Assembly: GCF_963676685.1 (NCBI RefSeq)
Contig: NC_092356.1
Span: 49,563,601-49,627,600, forward strand
Source of the DNA: Mytilus edulis
Lineage: Eukaryota; Mollusca; Bivalvia; Mytilida; Mytilidae
Direction: 5' to 3'
DNA: 64,000 nt
Below the pieces are notes generated by a model. That model saw only the letters and a list, made by a program, of their open reading frames with translations, did not search any database and had not been told where the DNA came from. Positions 47,001 to 57,700 of the stretch are shown in pieces. How positions within the stretch are numbered: position 1 is the first letter of the stretch; the number at the start of each line of letters is the position of its first letter. The translations under genes and the position numbers were made by a program.

Positions 47001-49761
47001 AACATAAGCCAGCACTCAGTAAAGTCTTATATCCATGATATCTAACTATGGGAAAATTCAAAAAAATTACTTATAAAACATGAATAAATAGGAAGAGCAA
47101 AACTAATATTGTAAAAAAAATATAATTCAAATTATAAGTTATTTATGAAACAGTTGTATTTCCAAGAGGCTTAGCCACTTCAGTAGTTTTTTTGTTTGAG
47201 CCCACATGTTGTTTTATACTCTTTTTAAATAGTGATTATTCATTAAGATCATAAGACTGAACCAAAATACTTACCAACTTGAGAACTAGCAGCAACAAGG
47301 ACATTGCCCCCTCCATCTATAAAACTGGTGATTGCCTCTACATTTACAGAACCTCCAAACTCTGAATTAAAGAAAATCATTTTTCAAATTTTTTCTTACA
47401 AGGTAAATGTAGTCTATACAGCACTTACCAACATGACCAAGTACATGTACTCTGCCTTTTACAAGATTGTTGTCAATATAGTGAACATATTTTGAAGGTG
47501 CACATAGGTTTTGGCCGATGTGTTAATTTAACCTAACAAAAAAGCACAATCTATGTTGTTTTTAGTTTTATTCTATGCCTATGGTTTTCATTTTGTTTCA
47601 GCATTTGCGCAACACTGCAATGACTGCCTCTTTTGAAGCCAAAATTTGCAGTAGACTTTGTTTTTATTTAGTGTTTATTCTATGTAGCTGTTTTAATTAT
47701 CTATTGTGTCTGTTATATAATTGCATTTAATTTTTGTTTGTATGTTTGATTCATATATAGTGGATTTAAACATGTTAAAGGGTAGAACAACATGAACAAT
47801 ATTAAATCAAGACAATTTGCATTTTTTTTTAATTCTTTCATGAATACCTTTATGCATGTGTAATAAAATGTGTATACCTTCGACAGATGGTGAAAACAAG
47901 ATGAGATTGTCATACAAGAATTCTCCATATTTCACCAAGGCCAGGGATGCATCATCAGCTGTCTTGAAGGTCAAATCATATCCTTTCTCTGAAAAAAAAA
48001 AAAGAAAATTTTTGTTTTACTTCTATCATAATACACATGAATATGTAATACTAAATCTGAAAGCTTATATATAAATATATGAAATTCTGATGGCATGAGT
48101 TTTTGTCATTTACCTAATATACACAATATTATATTGCAATACAATGTAGGTATAAATACAAATATGAAATAATATATCTTACAACATGGATGGAATAAAA
48201 GGTGACAGATAACAAGATAATACATGTATATTGAGCATGTTTATCAAGAGATTAACTACTTATTTATGATATTACAACATACATCAATTCAGCATGCTTT
48301 GCATTGGCAAAAGCCAATTTTGTCCGGTATGGAACCAGTCTATGATTGACATAGGGAAGTAATTTGTTTAAACTGAGTGTGATAACAGAATCAAATCGGT
48401 AATTGGCAAATGGACAAAATTGGACATGTTTTGGGGGTTGGACAGTCACACATTACTGAGTGTTACATAATATATATATATTTAATATTCAGTAGACATA
48501 ATGTGTGCTTTGGTTTATTACATTGTATGAGCAAAATTAACTAAATATTAATAGTTTTTAATCATCATCTTCAACTTAACATTTGCTTAATGAATTCTTA
48601 GAAAACATGTCTAGCTGCATATTTATAAGCGCCAAATTGTCATGATTGTATGCATTGGGTTAAAAACCAAAACGCTTAATGTGTCCAGTTTTATATGAAA
48701 TCATGAGGTTTCATATGAATCACCGAAACCACTTCTGAGTACTGTATGCAGCATATCGTGCAATTCCCTCACACATAAAAACAGTTAGGCATAATTATCG
48801 GAGAATATTTCTACAAATCGTTTTTTTCTAAATATGCATGGCATATACATGTATGCCACTGGACATTAATATGAGGCAGGCATTACCTGTGAATGGGGAC
48901 GTAGTTTGTTTAAATTATTTTTTTTTGTATTTTTTAAAAATATTTGTTAAAAAAAAGATACGGAAATACCGTAACGTTTCCGATTTTGGTTCTGTTGTTA
49001 GGGATTTTACTTGTGACCTTATTTAAGTTGTGACGTCATGTTCAATGTAAACAAAGAAACGCAATGCATCAGGTAGGCCTAACGTTTATTCATACCAAAG
49101 ACAAAGAATGATTAAAAATGAAATATTGGTATTGTGTTCCTTGAGTTCCTATATTTTACTAGACTAATCAAAGTCTCACGACAACAAGACCGGAAGAAGG
49201 AAGTAGAGTTATGTGTTCTGCGCAGATCCGGAAATTAAAAAACACAACAAAAAAAAAAATTCAACGATTTTGAGTTCATTAGTACAATGAAAAATTCGGG
49301 AAATTTTCCCAATTTTTTTTTTTTTTTTTATTGAATTTTCTACTGTAATAAAGCAATCAACATGATCAATAGATCATCATGTAAATAATTAATTCGTTTA
49401 TAAATAAACCGGCATTGATCCAACTACAAAGCACAATGAACTAGGTGCTTAAAATGACATGCAATACAGTATCACATGCATTTAGGCAGAGGGAGTGACA
49501 TGGTCGTCAAATAGTTTTAAGGGATCATTAGGAGGATATAAATTCCTCCTTAAAATCAAGCAAAAAGTCGATAGAGTTGCATTCCCAACGAGTTACCAAT
49601 TTCTATAATTTCTAACCTCGCAGTGTTCTAAAAAATATGGAATGTGTTTCTCGTAATGACCAGTTGTCAACCAGAACAAGAGTTTTCTTTCCAGCGAATA
49701 CTAAAGAACTGGAAATAACTGCAACCACCAAGAGACCGGCGAGTTTCTTGTAGCCTTCCAT
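41024..49761 (-). CDS. DDOST: Dolichyl-diphosphooligosaccharide-protein glycosyltransferase 48-kDa subunit (OST48)
   Basis: The gene encodes a non-catalytic subunit of oligosaccharyltransferase, which N-glycosylates nascent proteins in the ER lumen. Eleven exons read in frame: 49617-49761, 47878-47988, 47275-47361, 46873-46976, 46358-46452, 45968-46061, 45262-45407, 43312-43459, 42529-42649, 41776-41882 and 41024-41179. All have GT/AG borders. Total is 437 aa, matching family length. Residues 1-23 are a signal peptide, followed by KTLVLVDN. Family blocks are seen throughout: [83 protein letters not shown] and HTQYERF. One C-terminal membrane helix (about 409-427) precedes a lysine-rich tail ending KEKKE, a KxKxx-type ER-retrieval motif. 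Intron 7 holds a 1.2-kb transposon. The gene appears intact. Confidence 0.97.
43124..43215 (+). repeat. Pearl/CvA-like 5' fragment in DDOST intron 8
   Basis: GTAACAATAATGTGTCCATA, CACTATCATATTTTCATGTT and CAGTTAACTG resemble the 5' end and first core of the copy at 38203, with decay. Confidence 0.4.
43858..45056. mobile_element. 1.2-kb TAA-flanked inverted-repeat element (PIF/Harbinger-like) in DDOST intron 7
   Basis: The left end GGGGTCATCCATAATTGTCA continues ACCATTTTCCAAAGTGTACA. The right end is its near-exact reverse complement over about 50 bases. TAA borders both ends (43855-43857 and 45057-45059). A 3-bp TWA duplication with long inverted ends fits PIF/Harbinger. No transposase is encoded; the 82-aa frame at 43835-44083 is not domain-like. 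Confidence 0.75.
49031..49038. promoter_or_regulatory. CRE palindrome in DDOST intron 1
   Basis: A perfect TGACGTCA lies about 580 bases inside intron 1. It is a consensus bZIP site but could be chance. Confidence 0.2.
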
Positions 49762-49773
49762 TTTGATTTTGCC

Positions 49774-49780
49774 GACGTGG
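49774..49780. promoter_or_regulatory. Possible UPR-type element just upstream of the DDOST start codon
   Basis: GACGTGG (CCACGTC on the coding strand) lies 13 bases upstream of the ATG. It matches the core bound by ATF6/XBP1-type factors (TGACGTGG) except for the first base. OST subunits are commonly ER-stress responsive in animals, so the motif is plausible, though it may lie in the transcribed leader. Confidence 0.25.
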
Positions 49781-50361
49781 ATTTACCTGGTATCCGAATA
49801 ATTTTCTTAACGATACGTAGTAAAATGAAGGATTAGACACAGTTTATTACTGGTTTCTGCACTGTGGTAATAAATACCAGTAAAATTAATTTGACCAAAC
49901 CCCAATTCATACTTTATATAATATTAACCTAAAACGTTCGTAAAAATAAAATTCATAACTTCAGTCCGTTACAAACAAATCTGTTTATTTCACAGAAAAA
50001 AAGATTGTGTACAGAATTTAACTAGAAAATTTAGTATCGGGAATAATTTTCCAGTGAAAATGATGCTAGTGAAAGTATGCCCGTTTGCATAAAGTGCCGG
50101 TCTTTTTTTTAAGGTAAATAAAGGGAACAGTAGTATACCACTGTTCGAACATAAATCGATTGAGAGAAAACGAATCCGGGTTACAAAAAATATGAGCCTA
50201 ATGAAAAGTAAATTATATCAATCAGATACTGGTAAAATTTAGGACATGGTTATTTACTAAATAAACGCAACGTCGACCGGCATGGGACTTAATTGTTACA
50301 TGACAAGTTTTAAAAGCATAAACTTAAAGAAATTTTGTAAGGAATTGTACTCTAACAGCAC

Positions 50362-50450
50362 TGTACCAGGTTAGAGGAGCTAGGTTGGGCGCCCGCAAAC
50401 ATGTTTAATACCGCTAAATTTTGTATGTGCCTTTCCCAAGTCCGGAGAAT
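50362..50450 (-). repeat. Dispersed repeat R2 fragment (reverse)
   Basis: CAGGTTAGAGGAG, GCGCCCGCAAACATGTTTAA and GTATGTGCCTTTCCCAAG correspond to the reverse of the R2 tail. Confidence 0.5.
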
Positions 50451-50672
50451 GAAAAAAGTAAAATCACAAAAATACTGCACTCCGAGGAAAATTCAATCGG
50501 AAAGTCCCTAATCACATGGCAAAATCAAATGACAAAACACATCAAACGAATGGACAACAACTGTCATATGACTGACTTGGTACAGGCATTTTCAAATGTA
50601 GAAAATCATGTGGATTGAACCTGGTTTTATAGCGCTAAACCTCTCACTTGTACGACAGTCGCATAAAAAGTT
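50446..50672 (+). repeat. Dispersed repeat family R6
   Basis: AATACTGCACTCCGAGGAAA, TCACATGGCAAAATCAAATG, GACTTGGTACAGGCATTTTC and TTTATAGCGCTAAACCTCTC are blocks of a repeat I associate with mussel genomes. A partial copy lies at about 53000-53095. The 65-aa frame here is repeat-derived. Confidence 0.6.
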
Positions 50673-52279
50673 AAAAACGAAAGATAAAAAGTAAATAACC
50701 ATATTTAAGCCAACTATTGCATTTTCTCGATTTACCTTGGAATAGGATAATTGAATATAAATCTAGTCAATAATACATAATGCACCAGATTTAATATAAA
50801 TAAGACATGCAATATACATATATTTTTGTTAATGAATCCTTGTTGACCTTTCCGGTCAATTTTCGGTCATTTCTAAATGTTACTCATAACCTTTTTTGAC
50901 CAATCAATTGACAAGGAAGATGTTCAGTGACTTCCTTTGACATGCCTTTAGTCGCTCTTGGGCGAATTTCCGTAACAAAATTGACATCAGATTCTTTAAG
51001 TGATATTAGTCAATTAAAAAATTAAACTAGATTCTACTACATTTTTCTTTTTTTTCTATATCATTTGTACTTAAAGTTTGTTCGTTGTATTAAACGGCTT
51101 CAATAAAACATAGTATTTTTTTTTTTAAATCGATCTTTTACTATGACACACTTACAATGAGAAATCAACTGATATTCCACCTAAAAACCATATATATATA
51201 TGACAAAAAATTGTAAAAAGTAAAAGATATATATATACGAAGTAGATGTAAATATGATGTATGCTTTTGTCCTGTTAGATATCTTGAGGGGAAAACACTA
51301 TCCCTGCTGTTTAATATTGCTTGAAACATAATTGGTGCTTATTCAATAAGATAGTGTTACTGTCGTAACGCATACTGTTGGTGACGTTTTCAGATTTCAC
51401 GTACCCGACACTAAAAATTGGCTTTAAACAAGAAAAATATAGGAAAGATCAAGTGTTATTTTGTGTAAAAAACATTTAAAGAACTACAAAAATTAAGTTA
51501 CAGATAGTTTATCGGTTTTTATTCAGATTTGTCAATCTGTTTACCTAATACTTACAAGAAAAATCTTGTATTTTTCGTGTATAGACGAGTAACATCATAC
51601 TGTTGTTCTTCGAGAATTCCTTTTTTCGGGCACTTATAGGTATATAAAATTTAATATTGCTACACCATGTGGAAGAGGAGCGTTAGGGCTTTGGGGTGAC
51701 ATGTGTCTTAAACGTAAATAACGCAATTTTTGGACCGAGTTGGCCTTGAAAGAAGTCATTTTTGACTGTAGACACCGAGGAAAAATATCACTCCCTTACG
51801 GCACAACAGTTTAAAATGCGGGCCCTTAAAATGCATTTATAGCGAGAAGATGTTATTCTCAAATTCATGATAGCGCATATCCTTTTGTAAAACAAGTTTA
51901 GAAAATTTTATGAAAGCAAAGAAATCCAATGTAAATTAACGAATCCCGTGAAAACTTCGACATCATTTCCAAAAACCTAGTCTAAAGTACACTGTCACAA
52001 CAACGTTTAAAAAACTTGTTCTATAGAGAAATTATCAACATTGATTAAAAATGTGTAAAACTTTTCAACTAGTCATAAAATGTAACATGCCTCCTAATCT
52101 ATTACATATGAACGGCATTTATTCGGACATTAATCTTATTTATAGCATTAAACAAACAAAAAATTTAGTATATGAACCTCAAAAAAATATCCGACTTGAG
52201 ACACATTGAATTTAATTAAAAAAAGAAAAGGATACTAGTTTTGAATGCGCGAGTGTATATGTGTTGTACTGTTTCACTT

Positions 52280-52560
52280 TCAGGTAAGGGGAGGGTTCAG
52301 CGCCAGCAAACATGTCCAACTTCGCCACAATCTGTATGTGCCTGTCCCAAGCCAGGAGCCTGTAAATTCAGTGGCTGTCGTTTATTGCTTTATACCATTT
52401 TTTCCGTTTATTGTTATGTATTTAAATCAGGCCGTTACTTTTCTCGTTTGAATGGTTTTACCTTATTTTATTTCGGGGCCTTTTATAGCTTACTGTGTGG
52501 TATCAATTTTGCTCATTGTTGAGAGCAGTACTGTGATCTATAATAGTTAAATTCTTTGGT
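52280..52560 (-). repeat. Dispersed repeat R2 (reverse)
   Basis: AGGGGAGGGTTCAGCGCC, CCTGTCCCAAGCCAGGAGCC, TTCGGGGCCTTTTATAGC and GCTCATTGTTGAGAGCAGT match the reverse R2 tail. The two overlapping ORFs here are repeat-derived. Confidence 0.65.
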
Positions 52561-53145
52561 ACAGAATTTCTCATCGGCAATCATACCCATATTTTTTCTA
52601 TTATTTAAAGAATTTCCGAGGTCTTGTTTTCCGAACGATCTATGAAGTATATCTGTACTGATCACTAGGATGTCAACATCGAGGTTGTAAATTCAATGTA
52701 TCTTATTTACTAGGAAGTGTCGGTTTCCGGGCAAATATCGCCATTGCTTTCTCTGTGCACTGCGGCTTCCTCTGCAAATAAAACAAATTTTTGACGCAAT
52801 TCTTTTGTTTTTTTTCTGTTGGTGTCTTAAATAATGTATTTTATTGTACATGTCATATGCTCTTTGTGGGCCCATTGGATAGAAATAACTTATTCTTCTC
52901 CTTCAGTAGACTGATGAAATTGCGTAAATCACCAACACTTAATCAATTTATTTTCGGCTAAAGCGTGGGTAGAGTTAAAAATACTTGTTTACATAAGGGA
53001 AATCAAAAAAATACTGAACTTCGGGGAAAATTCAAAACGAAAAATCAAATGGCAAAACCAAAAGCTAACACACATCAAAAGTTCAAAACTTCATACTAGT
53101 CTTCAATTTAACCTTTTCAAAACTCTACAAAACTATAAAAAAAAC

Positions 53146-53794
53146 AAGAATGTGTCCAAAGTACACGGATGCCCCACTCGCACTATTATTTTCCATGTTC
53201 CATGGACAGTGAAATTGGGTAAATATCTAATTTGGCATTAAAATAAGAAAGATTATACTATAGGGAACATGTGTACTAAGTTTCAAGTTGATTGGACTTC
53301 AATTTCATTAAAATTTACCTTGACCAAAAACTTTAACCTGAAACTCCCACTTTCATTTTCTATTTTAAGTGGACCGTAAAATTGGGGTCAAAAGTCTAAT
53401 TTGGCATTAAAATCAGAAAGATCATATCATAAGCAACAAGTGTACTAAGTTTCAAGTTGATTGGACTTCAGTTTCATCAAAAACTACCTTGACCAAAAAC
53501 TTTAACCTGAAAATCCCACTTTCATTTTCTATGTTCAGTGGACCGTGAAATTGGGGTCAAAAGTCTAATTTGGCATTAAATTAGAAAGATCATATCATAA
53601 GCAACAAGTGTACTAAGTTTCAAGTTGATTGGACTTCAGCTTCATCAAAAACTACCTTGACCAAAAACTTTAACTTGAAGCGGGACAGACGGACGAACGA
53701 ACAGACGAACGGACGGACGGACGAACAGACGGACGAACGGACGCACAGACCAGAAAACATTATGCCCCTCTACTATCGTAGGTGGGGCATAAAA
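53146..53794 (+). mobile_element. Pearl/CvA-like element with about three core repeats and ACGG-type microsatellite
   Basis: The 5' end is ACAAGAATGTGTCCAAAGTA. About three tandem core units of 160-170 bp follow, each with AATTTGGCATTAAA and ACTAAGTTTCAAGTTGATTG. Then come an ACGG/ACGA/ACAG microsatellite (about 53685-53745) and a 3' hairpin (ATGCCCC...GGTGGGGCAT). This layout matches descriptions of bivalve pearl elements, thought to be Helitron-related. There is no ORF; the 72-aa reverse frame is microsatellite. Confidence 0.7.
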
Positions 53795-54392
53795 ATTTAA
53801 CTCTGAATGTGATACCGTAAATATCTTAACATTGTAAACCAAGATTTTTTTTACAGCAAACACACGACTTGATCATGCCACTTATCTGGTTGGATTTCTT
53901 AAAGCATATCACAGACCATTGTTTACTCTCAATGACGTATTTTCAAACATGACGAAGGTGGAAGTTATACAATACAACATTTTTATTGTCAATCAAGGAC
54001 GCCCTAAGAGAGAAGTATACTTGCAAACAATTTATTACAATGATTATTATTAATTCTTAATGATATATAATGACAAAATATAGAAAAGAGAAAATAAACA
54101 GAAAAGCAAAATTAAAACCGCAGATATTTATATATATTCAACATATAAACATGTTATTTTACTGTTTATGGATACCATTAGTGCCATATAATTTAAATTT
54201 GATCTATGAATGATTCACTACGACCGCGTTTTTAATTCTGTTTAATTGCTCTCGCAAGATGCACATTGAATTAAGTATAACAAAATAATATTATATTTTT
54301 CGATAATGTCTTAATAATGTCTTATTTCTTTTTTAAAACTTTCTTTTGCAAATCATTTATAGAATTTGCACAAAAAATAGATAGATATAAGA

Positions 54393-54543
54393 AGATGTGG
54401 TATGCTAATGAGACAACTCTCCATCCAAGTCACAATTATAAGTCAAGGTACGGTCTTCAACACAGAGCCTTGGCGCACACCGAACACCAAGCCATACAGG
54501 GCCCTAAAAACACTAGTGTAAAACCTTTCAAACGGGAAAAACA
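54393..54543 (+). repeat. Dispersed repeat R2 just upstream of gene 4
   Basis: GATGTGGTATGCTAATGAGA, CAACTCTCCATCC, GTACGGTCTTCAACAC and GGGCCCTAAAAACAC are a diverged R2 copy, ending about 200 bases before the proposed gene 4 start codon. Confidence 0.55.
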
Positions 54544-54741
54544 ACTTTTCATACACGGTAAATAGTTTGTTTACAAATTCATTTACGCATGAAATTGACA
54601 ATTCCACCCCAAAAGTTCCTTGTAATCCATCAATGTCAAATACTGATGATTTCATTCGCTAATACTGTTGGCGATTTAAGGACATTTATGTCTTGGATTT
54701 ACCGAGAAAGGATCAACTATTCAAAAATTTTGAAAGAAAAA

Positions 54742-57700
54742 ATGTTTGTTTATGGAGTTAAAGTATTTTCTTTTATAGGTAAGATAATAGTATTTAAAAA
54801 AAGGGGAGAAAGAGATTATCCTTGGTTTGATACACCACAAATATATATTTGTTTAATACATCCGTACACAAAAATTAGTGATGTATTTCACAAAGTTAAA
54901 GAATATTAAGCCCTCAGCTTTCTAGTTTTATAGGACAAAGTGTGAGGTTGAAATTAAAAAGAATTATATAAACCATTAGATAGAAAATATCTCTGAGTAT
55001 TTGTCTCTCAAAACACATACAAAAGAGAAGCAGAATTTATTTCAGAATTCGATATTATTGTTTTCCAACTTTGTAGTTACCGGACTGACAAAGTTCAAGT
55101 GAACCGTATTCAAAGTACAGAAATCTGTTATAACAAACACAAAACAATAATTCATTATAATGTTGTATGAAAGTTAAATGATTGTTGTTATAAGTTGAGA
55201 CAACTTCTTTGAGAGACTCGACAGACTCGCTCGCCAAAATACTCATTAATTGTCCCTTTTCAGTTTTATATCGTCGGGTATTTATACAATCTTTACTGTT
55301 AACTTTGCTTGTTTGTTTTTTCCGTCATACTCCTTTTATTCAAATTAGTCCATCAAAATAACAAAATAAAAAGTAAAGCAGAACATTAATGCAAATGTAG
55401 AATAAAGTCAATCCTTACACTATAATATTACTTAGCCGTTGTTCTTCTTAAAATCAAAAGCATCGGATTACCATTTGTAATTTGAAGCGATTCGTTTAGT
55501 TTTATCAGTCGTAAGTGACCTTCGGCTGTTGTCTGCTCTATGGTCGGGTTGTTGTCGCTTTGACACATTCCCCATTTCCTTTCTCAATTTTATTTGTATT
55601 GTTTTGATGTTTGCCGGTCTGTTCTTATATTTTCTTTTTCTAATTATAATGTCTGGATTTTGTATTGCCCTTTGCCATTTTCACCGACCTTTTTATAGTC
55701 TTTTTTATTTGGTTAAACATTACTGTGGAAATATTTAGAGGAATAATTCGCAATTTTTAACTTACCATTTAAACATGTTCATTATAACATAAGAAAAACA
55801 CATTCACAACGTTTGAATGTTCATTCCCTTTAGTAACGGATAATATTGTACATTTGTAATATTTTTGGTTTTAACTCGTTTTTGAATGCAAATTAGCATA
55901 CCTTTATCTACTGATTTCAAAAACCTACAATTATTGATGCTTTCTATATTTTTTTTGGTAATTGGTAGGACGTTTTTTCATTAAAAGAAGCAGTCATCAC
56001 ACACCTCCTTGGTTTTGTACTGTAACTATAATGAAGTTGTGGTATGATTGCCAATGAGACAACTCTCGGCAAGAGACCAAATGACACTGAAATCAACAAC
56101 TTTAGGTCACCGTACGGCCTTTAACAATGTGAAAAGCCCATACCGCATAGTCAGCTATAAAGGCCCTGAAATGACAATGTAAAACAATTCAGACGAGAAA
56201 ACTAACGGCCTAGTTTATGTACAAAAAATGACTAAAACACAAATATGTAAAACACAAACAAACGACAACCACTGAATAACAAGCTCCTGACTTGGGACAG
56301 GCATATACATACAAAATGTGTCGGGTTCAACATGTGAGCGGGATCCCAACCCTCCCTCTAACCTGGGACAGGGGTATAACGGTACAATATAAGAACGAAC
56401 TATAACTGAAATCAGATGAAAAAGGCTTAACTCATCAGATGGATACAAATACAAATACTACAAATGCAAATGGACATTTACTTTCGCGTATACCTTATAA
56501 ATAGGTTATGTTTCGATTTTACATATTACTATGGTTCTGGCATTCAAGTATACAGGTTGTTTTCGAAACGGTATTAGAGGGACATACACGTACTTCGTTA
56601 AAACATGTTTTCGCAAACGGAGATTTTATACAATGGCCTCGCCTCCAGAACTATAATTACAACTTCCTACATGTTATAAATCAAGCGCAGGTATTGAATG
56701 AATTTATTAAAAATACATGTTTATCAATTTGTCATATTAATATGTAAACAGCTTGAATGAGAAAATCTCACGCTATTTTTTAATATGAAGTCGTTGAATT
56801 CTTCGTGAACAACAAGCCATATTAAATTCGATGTTTCAAACTGTTAAACTCTAAAGGTCATTCCAAAGTAGCCACACATATTGCTTACTACAAATTGCTC
56901 TTGTGTTGTACTGTAAATCATCTATCCCAGGTAGGGGGAAGGGTTTGACGCCTAAAAAAATAGTTCAACCCCTTCATATTCTGCAGATGCCTGTCCAAAA
57001 TCAAAAGCCTGTGATTCAGTTTTTGTCATTTCTTGCTGTGTATCACATGGTTTTGTACATAAAAATACTATTAGTTTTCTCGTTTGAATTGTTTTACGTT
57101 TGTCATTACGGGGCCTTTTATGGCTGAGTATGCTGTATTGGTTTTGCTCATTGTTGAAGACGGTATTACGGTATATACTTGTTAACTTCTAGGTCATTTG
57201 GTCTTTGGTGGAGAGTTGTCTCATTGGCATTCATACCTCATCTTCTTAATTTTATATAACCTGTTTTATAGGGGTTTTCCCCTCACAATTTAGAAGTACA
57301 ATAATGCACTTTGAGAAGCAAAAACATAATTGCAGCAATAATTTTCAGATCACTTTATTATGAGCATATTAACTTATCCATCTTATGACTTGAATTGCTT
57401 TTTACTGTAATATATATATATATTCAAAGATTTTGTTTTTAAAAGACATACATTTTATAGGGTTTTACTGTTGTGATTCATATCAATTGTTTTATAATGA
57501 CACGTTATTTGTAACGTTATGGTTGTATGCATGCAACTATGTTACAATTCCAATGCAAAATTCCCAAATTATTTGAGGGTCTCATTTAAAATATAGCACA
57601 ATATTTTAAAAGCTTAAATTTTATAGGGCCGAAAGCAGGCTTAATTTAGTTACACAAATCACCGGTACACAAATCAGGGATAATTTATCATTAAACTGAC

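Larger units (their letters stand above)
49781..54392. other. Repeat-rich intergenic stretch between DDOST and gene 4
   Basis: No supported exon. It holds R1 (50140-50195), R2 (50362-50450 and 52280-52560, reversed), R6 (50446-50672, partial at 53000-53095) and the pearl-like element at 53146-53794. The region next to 49781 should include the DDOST promoter; no TATA-like element is convincing. Confidence 0.45.

Noticed and set aside
46843-47061. 72-aa minus ORF as a separate gene
   Set aside because: It contains DDOST exon 4 (46873-46976) plus intron on both sides.
53146-53700. CRISPR-like array (regularly repeated blocks)
   Set aside because: Units are about 160-170 bp, diverged and without unique spacers; this is a eukaryotic element core.
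53645-53863. 72-aa minus ORF with repeated RPSVRLFVRP-like units
   Set aside because: It is the reverse reading of the ACGG microsatellite of the pearl-like element, not a repeat protein.
54589-54909. 106-aa plus ORF around gene 4 exon 1 as a stand-alone protein
   Set aside because: It extends past a consensus donor at 54778. The stretch from 54742 makes sense only when spliced to 57716.
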